Positions 7,208 through 13,882 of a DNA stretch of 64,000 nt are shown here, piece after piece. The notes beneath the pieces were generated by a model. That model was given only the letters and a program-made list of their open reading frames with translations, was not told the origin of the DNA and did not search any database. The stretch is from NCBI GenBank assembly GCA_964629635.1, contig CAZVQS010000001.1:248001-312000 (forward strand). The letters run 5' to 3'. Origin of the DNA: YC2-FULL-38-9 sp964629635. GTDB lineage: Bacteria; Patescibacteriota; Microgenomatia; UBA1406; GWC2-37-13. Position 1 is the first letter of the stretch; each line of letters opens with the position of its first letter. The position numbers were made by a program, and so were the translations under genes.

Positions 7208-8290
7208 ATGCGAAAACTCAAAATAGCGTATTTCGGCACGCCCTCCTTCTCCTCCCGTCTCCTTTCGAAACTCATTGAGGATCAGTCACTCCCCATAGAA
7301 ATCACAATGGTCGTCACCCAGCCCGACAAAAAGACGGGGAGAAAGCAGATTATGACAAAATCACCCGTAAAAACGGTAGCGGAAACGCATGGGATTCCGG
7401 TATGGGATACAACGGCAGGGGACGGTTTCATTGCTGCCCTGCAGGCTGCTGACCTCGGAATCGTATATGCCTACGGCTTCCGGATGCTGTTGCCAACGGA
7501 GGTTCTTGAAGCCCCAAAGCTAAAGATAGGGGACACGGGTAAAAGCCTGGTCAACATCCACCCCTCACTACTCCCCCGGTACCGGGGGGCCTCCCCCATC
7601 GCGTACCCGATTTTAATGGGTGACGAATTAACGGGCGTTACGCTGTTTGTGATGGATGAAAAAATGGACCACGGGCCGGTCATATTCCAGGAACCGGTGA
7701 AAATTGCATTAAACGACGTGAGGCCGGTTATGGAACAAAAACTTACCGGTTTGGGATTTGAAATGGTGAAACGGCTGGTTACGGATCTGGCGCAGGGCAG
7801 ACAGCCTGCTTTGAAGGAGCAGGATCACGCGCGTACAACCCACGCCCGCTTCATGGAAAAGGAAGACGGCTTCCTCCCCTATCCCGTTTTGGTGAAAGCT
7901 TTGAAAAATGAAGCCCTGACGGCCCAGGAATTACCGCATATTGTCCGAAGCTATGTCGAGAAGTACCGTCTTCCCGCAGATTCTGTCGGAGGTTTCCTTC
8001 CCGCCAATACTCGCTCGACTGGAGAAACTGTTGAAGCTCCGTGTTGTCGGGACCCCTTCCCCCTCCGCCACCTGCGGGAACGTTCAGGAAAAACAATATA
8101 CGACATCTTTCGGGGCATGTATCCCTGGCCCGGCGTATGGACTACCGTCCGGATAAACGGTCAGGAGAAGCGCCTGAAGATCACGGAAATGGCATATGAG
8201 GACAACACATTGCATATCATAAAAGTCCAGCTGGAGGGAAAAACGGAGGTGGACTTCCCTACCTTCCAAAATGCCTACAGGCTGTTCTGA
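7208..8290 (+). CDS. fmt: Methionyl-tRNA formyltransferase with a palindromic insertion
   Basis: Formylates initiator Met-tRNA using 10-formyltetrahydrofolate. The N-terminal domain carries the family signature NIHPSLLPRYRGASPI with catalytic Asn and His, and the catalytic Asp in MDHGPV. The C-terminal OB-like domain has YPWPGVWTT. At 360 residues it is about 45 longer than the E. coli enzyme (315). Most of the excess is one stretch, about residues 255-291, encoded by a 110-bp palindromic repeat (7971-8080) that stays open in frame at the junction of the two domains. The start at 7208 is supported by a -10 box ending at 7200. Confidence 0.95.
   Translation: MRKLKIAYFGTPSFSSRLLSKLIEDQSLPIEITMVVTQPDKKTGRKQIMTKSPVKTVAETHGIPVWDTTAGDGFIAALQAADLGIVYAYGFRMLLPTEVLEAPKLKIGDTGKSLVNIHPSLLPRYRGASPIAYPILMGDELTGVTLFVMDEKMDHGPVIFQEPVKIALNDVRPVMEQKLTGLGFEMVKRLVTDLAQGRQPALKEQDHARTTHARFMEKEDGFLPYPVLVKALKNEALTAQELPHIVRSYVEKYRLPADSVGGFLPANTRSTGETVEAPCCRDPFPLRHLRERSGKTIYDIFRGMYPWPGVWTTVRINGQEKRLKITEMAYEDNTLHIIKVQLEGKTEVDFPTFQNAYRLF
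7971..8080. repeat. Palindromic element, copy B, in frame inside fmt
   Basis: Outer arms TTCCCGCAG / CTGCGGGAA are perfectly complementary over 9 bp. Inner arms TGTCGGAGG / CCTCCGCCA again pair with one mismatch, although their sequence differs from copies A and C. The order of conserved blocks (TTCCCGCCA, CTCG.TCGAC, CTCCG, TGTCGGGA, GCCACCTGC) matches copy A. It encodes about 37 residues in the interdomain region of Fmt without a stop. Confidence 0.78.
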
Positions 8291-8294
8291 CGGC

Positions 8295-8323
8295 TTGCTT
8301 TGTAAACGCACTTCGGCTATAAT
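8295..8323 (+). promoter_or_regulatory. Promoter of the 8354-9232 gene
   Basis: TTGCTT (8295-8300), a 17-base spacer and TATAAT (8318-8323). The predicted 5' leader is about 25 bases and contains TTAATAAATA rather than an SD sequence. Confidence 0.55.
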
Positions 8324-8353
8324 CTTCCCATTACCATTTAATAAATACTAATT

Positions 8354-9232
8354 ATGTCAGCAACCGAACAACATCCGCAGGGCCACGGTGAATTCAAATA
8401 TCCGGCCGAACCCTTTCAGCAGGCGCTCAATTACTGGACCGAGGCAGCCAGAACACCCGCCCGGGTATTGACTCCCAACCGCCACCAGTACGGAACCGCA
8501 TTCGGCAACGGCGCGATACTACTCGGATCCGACAATACGCTTTCGCAGGAAATCAGGAATCGCCTGAACGAAGGTAAAACAACGATAGCGGGAGTGGAGT
8601 TTTCAGGCACCGAACTCACTTGGATCGGCCAGTACTACGACCGGCTCGGCAAAAAACTCGACGCGAAAGGCCGCTGCATGGATGAACGGATTGATGAAAC
8701 GAAAGGAACATCAGGTATCCATACGGAATGCGGTGCGGCAGGGGCAATAGGCGCAGTCATCGGGAAAACCGGGACGGAAGTCGAGGATATCGCAGTCGGC
8801 CTGACCCATGAAGACCACAAGGCTGGTCTCATCGACGGCATGAAACACCACGAAGCGGTGACCGTGATGGTCACGTTCGGACCCCAGCCGTATTCCCTCG
8901 ATACCGCAAAATACGGAGAAGCGCGCGAAAACGCGGCACTCCCCTTCCATACCTTTATCGACGTGCAGGAAGTGGACGCATACGCAAAGGAACAGGGTGT
9001 CAACCGGGTCGATGTTTTCAAGGCCCTCATGAAATGGAATCCCCAGATCGCCATCAACATCATGACCGGCACCCACAACCACTACCGGGATGTGGTCGCG
9101 GAAAAAGGCGTCATTGCGCTTCTTGACACGCGCGGTGTCGACAAAGCCCAGTACGCGGATATGACGTCAGCCATGGACGAATTCTTTGCAGGGCAGAAAG
9201 TAGCGGTCAGACAGGTTGAAATCAAAAGCTGA
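8354..9232 (+). CDS. Protein with carbonic-anhydrase-like CxDxR and HxxC motifs
   Basis: A 292-residue cytoplasmic protein of unknown function. C108-M-D110-E-R112 and H123-T-E-C126-GAAG reproduce the CxDxR and HxxCG metal-site motifs of beta-class carbonic anhydrases. The two motifs are only about 15 residues apart, whereas classical beta enzymes space them by about 50-60, so fold and activity are uncertain. A His-rich stretch (MKHHEAV, GTHNHYRD) follows. A second protein in this window (20575-21348) has a related pair of motifs. It could be a metal-binding or hydratase-like enzyme; this is inference. It is transcribed from its own promoter and converges on tgt with a six-base gap. Confidence 0.7.
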   Translation: MSATEQHPQGHGEFKYPAEPFQQALNYWTEAARTPARVLTPNRHQYGTAFGNGAILLGSDNTLSQEIRNRLNEGKTTIAGVEFSGTELTWIGQYYDRLGKKLDAKGRCMDERIDETKGTSGIHTECGAAGAIGAVIGKTGTEVEDIAVGLTHEDHKAGLIDGMKHHEAVTVMVTFGPQPYSLDTAKYGEARENAALPFHTFIDVQEVDAYAKEQGVNRVDVFKALMKWNPQIAINIMTGTHNHYRDVVAEKGVIALLDTRGVDKAQYADMTSAMDEFFAGQKVAVRQVEIKS

Positions 9233-9238
9233 CGCGCT

Positions 9239-10399
9239 TTATATCCTGCCGGATTCCACGTGAATCCGGATATGGGCCATGAGCGTCTCCATGACCGCAA
9301 GGTTGTGGTAAGTGGCTAACGTGTAGCCGAGGATTTCCTTCTGCTTGAACAGGTGGTGCAGATATGCCTTCGCATAGTTTTTGCACACATAGCAGGAGCA
9401 GTCCGCATCAAGCGGCGACATGTCCGTTTTGAACATCCCTTTCTGGATATCTATCTCATACGGATCGTAATCGCCCTCCAGGTGTTTGAGGATGCTTGCC
9501 AGCTGATAGACGCTTCCCATACGCGCAACACGTGTCGGTTCCACGCAGTCGAACGTATCGATGCCGTATCTCACGAGATCGATGATATCGTCCACATGCC
9601 CGACTCCGAGAAGATGCACCGGTTTGTCCTCCGGCAGATACGGGGCCACCCATTTCGCCTGGTCCCGCATTTCCTCCTTTGTCTCCCCCACCGACACGCC
9701 GCCTATGGCCACTCCCTCAACGTTCTGCGTTGCAATGAATTTGGCGGACTCGATGCGCAGGTCCTCAAACGTCGCGCCCTGGATGATGCCATACAGATGC
9801 TGGGTTTGCGGAAGGCTTGCCTTCTTGTGGACAATGCAGCGTTTAAGCCACTCATGCGTCCTTTTCATAGCCTTTTGCGCATATTCATGCGTTGCCGGAT
9901 AATACGTGCATTCGTCAAACGCCATGAGAAGATCCGCCCCGATCGCCTTCTGATAATCCATGGCCTTTTCCGGCGTGAATTCGATAAGCGATCCGTCCCA
10001 GGCGGACCGGAATTTCACCCCGTCTTCCGATATCTTGACGACAAGCGGCTCCTCATCCCCCCGCACATGTGCCTTCCGCTTTGCGGTCTGGGCCAGGGAA
10101 AACACCTGGAATCCTCCCGAATCCGACATGAGGGGGATTTTATACTTTGCCAGATTGTGGATACCGCCGGCTTTATTAAGCACCTCAACCCCCGGATGGG
10201 TAACCAGATGATAGGTGTTGACGAATGAAAGCTGTATGTTGAGCTCCTTGATAAACGGCTGCGGAAGCGATTTGATGGTCCCTTTTGTGCCTACGGGAAC
10301 GAACGCGGGCGTTGAAACGGAGCCGTGTGAGGTCTGGATCGTGCCGGTACGCGCCTTGGATTTGCCGGAACGGGTTTTTACTTCAAAAAAAGGAGGCAT
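9239..10399 (-). CDS. tgt: tRNA-guanine transglycosylase (queuosine pathway)
   Basis: Exchanges guanine-34 of GUN-anticodon tRNAs for the preQ1 base. Family hallmarks are visible: MSDSGGFQVFSL with the active-site Asp, MAFDECTYYP, GGVSVGE, DTFDCVEPTRVARMG with the nucleophilic Asp, and a C-terminal zinc site CSCYVC followed by His. I place the start at 10399 (MPPFFEVKTR), which gives 386 residues, usual for the family. A Met four codons upstream (10411) is the alternative. The open frame continues further upstream into the structured 3' region of the neighbouring module and that part is unlikely to be translated. It works in the same pathway as queA at 12842, with two cassette-like modules in between. 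Confidence 0.95.
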   Translation of the reverse strand: MPPFFEVKTRSGKSKARTGTIQTSHGSVSTPAFVPVGTKGTIKSLPQPFIKELNIQLSFVNTYHLVTHPGVEVLNKAGGIHNLAKYKIPLMSDSGGFQVFSLAQTAKRKAHVRGDEEPLVVKISEDGVKFRSAWDGSLIEFTPEKAMDYQKAIGADLLMAFDECTYYPATHEYAQKAMKRTHEWLKRCIVHKKASLPQTQHLYGIIQGATFEDLRIESAKFIATQNVEGVAIGGVSVGETKEEMRDQAKWVAPYLPEDKPVHLLGVGHVDDIIDLVRYGIDTFDCVEPTRVARMGSVYQLASILKHLEGDYDPYEIDIQKGMFKTDMSPLDADCSCYVCKNYAKAYLHHLFKQKEILGYTLATYHNLAVMETLMAHIRIHVESGRI

Positions 10400-10457
10400 A
10401 GAAGATATCATAACACAAACTATCTTTCCCCTCGGCGGCAAACGATTGCTGCGGATA

Positions 10458-10613
10458 GGAAAAATATCGCACGGGGAAGGAAGATTTGGAAAAGAGCATA
10501 AGCGCTCTTTGGCGGGCAAAAACTTCCCGATCCCAAAGTTCCATGGCACATCCATGGAACTACTCCCGCCCGGGAGATTTCGTCAACACGACTGACCCTT
10601 CATCATAATATTG
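10458..10613 (-). repeat. Multi-hairpin 3' region of secreted-protein module 1
   Basis: Directly after the stop codon of the 10614 gene lies a series of hairpins: CTCCCG/CGGGAG (10563-10576), AGTTCCATGG/CCATGGAACT (10537-10561, perfect 10 bp), CGGG/CCCG (10513-10528) and AAAGAGC/GCTCTTT (10491-10510), the last followed by T/C-rich sequence on the minus strand as in a terminator. The end is GGAAAAATATCGCACGGG. The same order of elements follows the 11472 gene. Confidence 0.7.
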
Positions 10614-11210
10614 CTAGTACGAATAGCTCCCCACGCCGACGGAGAAATTGGCGGGGACTGCTACCACGCAGGCCTTCATGTTCTGGTAGCAGGTAACGCT
10701 CAGGCTCATGTATACGGCACTGCTCGTATTGCCGTCGACGTAGTACGTATAGACGGCGCCCTGATACCGCGGCTGCGCGCCAGGAAGACCATAGCGCATG
10801 TACCCGTCGATTTTCGCGGTGTACCGTCCGGTCAGCCAGTCCTTGTAGACGGTGACCCTGTAACTCCAACCGCCCGTGGTCATGTACCCGGTTTCGGTAA
10901 GTGTCCTGGTTTCACCGGCGGACATAACAATCGGGGCAGGGGTCGGCGGCGCGGCTTTCGCTACCATGAACGCGGGCATCACAAAAACAGCCAGCAGGAC
11001 GGCAGCGACGGTTACGGTCAGGAACTTCGAAACATTTTTCTTGCTCGTGCGGAATATGTTCGTAATCATGGGATCCTCAATCTTCTGAACTAATTGCTTT
11101 TACTTGAATGTGAAAGTTAGTATCTCGTTCGGGTCTGGTCGTGTGGATGCAGGACACAAAGTATGTCCTCTATCCACCCGATCAAACCCTTCTTGTTCCT
11201 CGTGCGATAT
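10464..11210 (-). other. Cassette-like module 1 bounded by ATATCGCACG inverted repeats
   Basis: ATATCGCACG (10464-10473) and CGTGCGATAT (11201-11210) bound a 747-bp unit made of a structured leader, one small secreted-protein gene and a multi-hairpin 3' region. The next unit (11324-12060) has the same boundaries, orientation and layout but encodes an unrelated mature protein. No recombinase is nearby. The transcript's leader and trailer could pair with each other over at least 10 bp. Confidence 0.6.
10614..11069 (-). CDS. Small secreted protein of module 1
   Basis: A 151-residue protein I do not recognise. A charged N-terminus, a hydrophobic segment (about 17-37) and an AKA-A cleavage-like site near residue 40 form a Sec signal peptide. 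The mature part of about 110 residues is rich in Tyr, Thr and Gly, probably beta-structured, with two Cys (SVTCYQNMKACV) able to form a disulphide. It is flanked by the structured leader and trailer shared with the next gene. No housekeeping neighbour explains it; the cassette-like setting suggests a variable surface or secreted factor, which is inference. Confidence 0.75.
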   Translation of the reverse strand: MITNIFRTSKKNVSKFLTVTVAAVLLAVFVMPAFMVAKAAPPTPAPIVMSAGETRTLTETGYMTTGGWSYRVTVYKDWLTGRYTAKIDGYMRYGLPGAQPRYQGAVYTYYVDGNTSSAVYMSLSVTCYQNMKACVVAVPANFSVGVGSYSY

Positions 11211-11323
11211 GTCAAAGTGCACTGGGGTTTGGATCGTCCGCAAGCCTTAAGCGTAAATCCATATCCCAATACTCGTAGCTTCAGTTTTCCTCTATGCGCG
11301 AACGGGTCGTGAACAGGGGAAAA
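11070..11323 (-). promoter_or_regulatory. Structured leader of module 1 and inter-module spacer
   Basis: The part nearest the gene has a hairpin of GGATAGAGGACAT against GTGTCC...ATCC (about 11143-11176) and a CACACGACC block. CTTTGACATATCGCACG follows at 11201-11217 and is repeated exactly in the leader of module 2. Bases 11218-11317 are spacer in which I see no gene and no clear promoter. Confidence 0.5.
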
Positions 11324-11471
11324 ATATCGCACGGGTGTATGGAATTGAAATAAAAGAGCAGGTTGCTCTTTTTGACCGGTCATACTCCCGGTCACGAAGT
11401 TCCATAGCACCTTGCCATGGAACTACTCCCTCACATCGGGAGATTTCCGGTCACACGACCGTTACTTAGAT
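11318..11471 (-). repeat. Multi-hairpin 3' region of secreted-protein module 2
   Basis: Same series as after the 10614 gene, with compensatory differences: CGGTC/GACCG, CTCCC/GGGAG, AGTTCCAT/ATGGAACT, GACCGG/CCGGTC, and AAAAGAGCA/TGCTCTTTT followed by T-rich sequence on the minus strand (likely terminator). It ends in GGAAAAATATCGCACGGG as in module 1. Preserved pairing with changed bases argues for a conserved fold. Confidence 0.7.
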
Positions 11472-12060
11472 CTACTTGATCTTAGTCACCGTAACCTTGG
11501 CGGTTTTCGGTGCGATGAGGTACAAGTTGGCGTTATCCGTCATCTTGTACATTTTGATGCGCGGCTTCGCCTGCAAGTAGCTGCACAACTCAAGGGTCCA
11601 GTACTCGGTGAAAAAGCAGGCTCCAACGCTATAGTAGTCTTCCCTATCCCACCCGCAGCCGTCTTTCTTGCCAAGCGGACAGGTATAGTGATTCACATCG
11701 GTGATCTTGCCGCCGGTGAATTTAAATGTGTACTTCTCCGGGTGTTCGCTGTCGGGGTTAACTAAAACCTCGACCGAGCTTTCGGCAGGGATCGCAACCG
11801 ACTGTTCGTTCTTTTCAACTGGTTTCGGAGTGGGGGTAGCTGTATACAAACCCGCCGCGTTAGCCTTGGTGCTGGTAAATGCGAAAACAATCAGCAGCAT
11901 GGCGATCGACACTACAGAAAACATCTTGCGGTAATCAAACTTCCTATTCTTCATTTCTATTCCTCAGGTTTTATCTCGTCCGGTCGTGTGTCTGGAAGGC
12001 ATATGCGAGATATGCGCTCTATCCACACGATCGATTGAATAGAACTATTCCGTGCGATAT
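11324..12060 (-). other. Cassette-like module 2 bounded by ATATCGCACG inverted repeats
   Basis: ATATCGCACG (11324-11333) and CGTGCGATAT (12051-12060) bound a 737-bp unit of the same layout and orientation as module 1. The repeat extends to CGTGCGATATGTCAAAG on the leader side in both units and to GGAAAAATATCGCACGGG on the trailer side. Confidence 0.6.
11472..11954 (-). CDS. Small secreted Cys-containing protein of module 2
   Basis: A 160-residue protein I do not recognise. A Lys/Arg-rich start and hydrophobic segment (about 12-28) end in a likely signal-peptidase site (TKANA-A, near 34). A short Thr/Pro linker (TATPTPKPVEK) precedes a domain of about 110 residues with Cys in YTCPLG, DGCGWD, GACFF and ELCSYL, suggesting two disulphides. 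Its mature part is not visibly homologous to the module 1 protein although leader and trailer are shared. An upstream promoter at 12180-12208 gives it a leader of about 220 bases. Confidence 0.75.
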   Translation of the reverse strand: MKNRKFDYRKMFSVVSIAMLLIVFAFTSTKANAAGLYTATPTPKPVEKNEQSVAIPAESSVEVLVNPDSEHPEKYTFKFTGGKITDVNHYTCPLGKKDGCGWDREDYYSVGACFFTEYWTLELCSYLQAKPRIKMYKMTDNANLYLIAPKTAKVTVTKIK

Positions 12061-12179
12061 GTCAAAGAGCATGCCCGGTCCGTAGCTGAAACATGCATAT
12101 GTCTCGGCCCGTACCCGGCAACCGTATCTGCCCCCTTCCGGGACGGATGCATACCCGTCCCCGGGCTACAGAAGCCTAT
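11955..12179 (-). promoter_or_regulatory. Long GC-rich structured 5' leader of module 2
   Basis: About 220 bases between the predicted transcription start near 12173 and the ATG at 11954. The distal half is very G+C rich and folds, with CGGGACGG/CCCGTCCCGGG (about 12137-12164) the strongest stem. The proximal half carries a GTGTG...CACAC stem with an inner GCATAT/ATATGC stem (about 11986-12028). Such a leader is exceptional in a window of leaderless genes. It does not match a riboswitch I can name. Confidence 0.5.
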
Positions 12180-12208
12180 AGTATACCATATATATAATAC
12201 ATATTCAA
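12180..12208 (-). promoter_or_regulatory. Promoter of secreted-protein module 2
   Basis: On the minus strand TTGAAT (12208-12203), 17 bases and TATACT (12185-12180), set in A+T-rich sequence. Confidence 0.6.
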
Positions 12209-12236
12209 TATGTATGTAATGAGGCTAATATCCAAC

Positions 12237-12266
12237 GAAAAAGGGCGCAGGTTTTAGCCTGCGCCC
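12237..12266 (-). terminator. Rho-independent terminator after the 12288-12755 gene
   Basis: GGGCGCAGG and CCTGCGCCC pair perfectly (9 bp, six-base loop, 12243-12266), followed on the minus strand by TTTTTC. A textbook terminator 20 bases after the stop codon. Confidence 0.9.
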
Positions 12267-12287
12267 GAGGGTAACAAAGGAATAGGG

Positions 12288-12755
12288 TTACTTATAGTAA
12301 GACTTGATCTGGAACAGGATGTACAAGCTTAAAAGTGTGCCGACGATGAGTCCGCCGATGTTGAATGACACCGCGTTCTGCACGGCACCCAGGAGCGACG
12401 CGTAAAACATGAGGTACCATGCGCTCTTTTTCCGCTTGAACAAACCGGGAAGGGCGATAACTTCGATGACCAGCATGATAAGTGAGAAAATCATCGAGAT
12501 GGTGTATCCGAGTCCCGCGTTAAGCCCGCCCAGGAAACTCAACGGCATGAGCGCGGTACCCAATCCCAAAAAAGCAAGGATAAGGGGAGCCGACATGACA
12601 ATGAGAATTAGGGAAATCCAGGGACCGAACTTCACGATCGCCTCTTTCGCCCCTTCAGGCAAACCGGGAGCTTTTTTCACGAGATACTCCTCACAGAGCC
12701 GCTCGATCTCGCCGATATAGGATTTGAAATCCTTTGACTTGGCAATGTCTGCCAT
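12288..12755 (-). CDS. Four-segment membrane protein of unknown function
   Basis: A 155-residue protein with a soluble N-terminal helix of about 40 residues followed by four hydrophobic segments (about 46-68, 73-95, 98-118 and 122-150) and a short basic loop (FKRKKSAW) between them. No family is recognised. It sits downstream of queA on the same strand, ends in a strong terminator, and marks the boundary between the queA region and the cassette-like modules. Confidence 0.75.
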   Translation of the reverse strand: MADIAKSKDFKSYIGEIERLCEEYLVKKAPGLPEGAKEAIVKFGPWISLILIVMSAPLILAFLGLGTALMPLSFLGGLNAGLGYTISMIFSLIMLVIEVIALPGLFKRKKSAWYLMFYASLLGAVQNAVSFNIGGLIVGTLLSLYILFQIKSYYK

Positions 12756-12841
12756 AGTAGTTTTATTGCTGCAACAATAAATAATGGGTGTTGCGTCAAT
12801 TAGATGATAGGCGAAGCAAAAGGGAAAGTCAATAGGCGGCT

Positions 12842-13867
12842 TTACAGGATAAGCATCGCGTCCCCGAACGAATAAAACCGGAACCGCTCTGAGATGGCAA
12901 TGCGGTACAGTTCAACTAGACGCCGTTTCGCTTTCTTATGCTGAAGGAATGCCTCCACAAGCATCATGAGCGAGGATTCGGGAAGATGGAAATTGGTGAT
13001 AAGATGGTCAACGCTCCGGAAGCGGTAGGGTGGAAATATGAAAATATCCGTTTCCCCGGTCTGCTTTCCGCTTTTGGCGTACGTTTCAAGCGTCCGCACG
13101 ACGGTTGTCCCCGCGGCGATGACGGGCCCGGTCCCGTTTTCCCTGAGTTTTTGGACTGTGGCATCGGGAATTTCATACCATTCCCTATGGAGTTTCTTTT
13201 CGCGTATGTTCGAATCGTCAACGGGCGCGAAAGTACCCATGCCGACATGGAGCGTCACAAAGCCCCGGTCTATCCCCTTTTCCGCAAGGTTCCTGAAGGT
13301 ATTTTCGGTGAAGTGAAGCGATGCGGTGGGAGCGGCGGATGATCCTTTGCTCCTCGCAAATATGGTCTGGTATTTCGTTTTGAGTTCCTCATCGTTTAGC
13401 GGGGAATGCTTGATATATAGGGGAATCGGCATGCTCCCCCCGTCCTCAAGCAAACGGTACAACGTTTCGCGGGAAAATCCGTACCCGAGGGTAAAAATAT
13501 GCTCATGCTGCGCCACTACTTCAACCTGCCGCCCGTCATTGAAGGAAAGCCGGTCCCCTGTCTCGATTTTCCGGTCGGCAAACGCGCGAACCTGACCTTC
13601 CGTCATCTGTTCGTTCACCAGAAACAGGAGTTTCACCTTTCCCCCCGTATCCTTGCGCAGGCTGATGCGGGAAGGCAGAACCTTTGTTTCGTTGAGGACA
13701 AGCAGTGCGTTTGAGGGCAGGTATTTGTGTACATGGAAGAACCGGTCCAGATGCACGGTGTCTGTTGCGGTGTCGTAAACGAGAAGTCTGCTTCCGTCGC
13801 GTTTCGGGTCGGGTTCACGGGCAATAAGCTCGCCCGGCAGTTCATAGCCGAAGTCCTCTTTTTTCAT
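12842..13867 (-). CDS. queA: S-adenosylmethionine:tRNA ribosyltransferase-isomerase
   Basis: Transfers and isomerises the ribose of S-adenosylmethionine onto preQ1 in tRNA to give epoxyqueuosine, the step after Tgt. The 341-residue protein is full length. Family blocks are visible: FGYELPGELIAREP, DGSRLLVYD, LVLNETKVLPSRI, an AAPTASLHF block and a C-terminal TNFHLPESSLMMLVEAF. It starts 15 bases after the stop of the surface-protein gene on the same strand. Presence of both queA and tgt implies that this cell makes at least epoxyqueuosine from preQ1, perhaps salvaged. Confidence 0.96.
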   Translation of the reverse strand: MKKEDFGYELPGELIAREPDPKRDGSRLLVYDTATDTVHLDRFFHVHKYLPSNALLVLNETKVLPSRISLRKDTGGKVKLLFLVNEQMTEGQVRAFADRKIETGDRLSFNDGRQVEVVAQHEHIFTLGYGFSRETLYRLLEDGGSMPIPLYIKHSPLNDEELKTKYQTIFARSKGSSAAPTASLHFTENTFRNLAEKGIDRGFVTLHVGMGTFAPVDDSNIREKKLHREWYEIPDATVQKLRENGTGPVIAAGTTVVRTLETYAKSGKQTGETDIFIFPPYRFRSVDHLITNFHLPESSLMMLVEAFLQHKKAKRRLVELYRIAISERFRFYSFGDAMLIL

Positions 13868-13882
13868 ATTCTGCCTATTCTA

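Noticed and set aside
10464..12060. Cassette modules as insertion sequences
   Set aside because: The genes inside encode exported proteins, not transposases, and I see no target-site duplications.
12121..12173. Known riboswitch in the module 2 leader
   Set aside because: The GC-rich hairpins do not match the conserved cores I know for cobalamin, TPP, SAM, c-di-GMP or preQ1 riboswitches, despite nearby queuosine genes.
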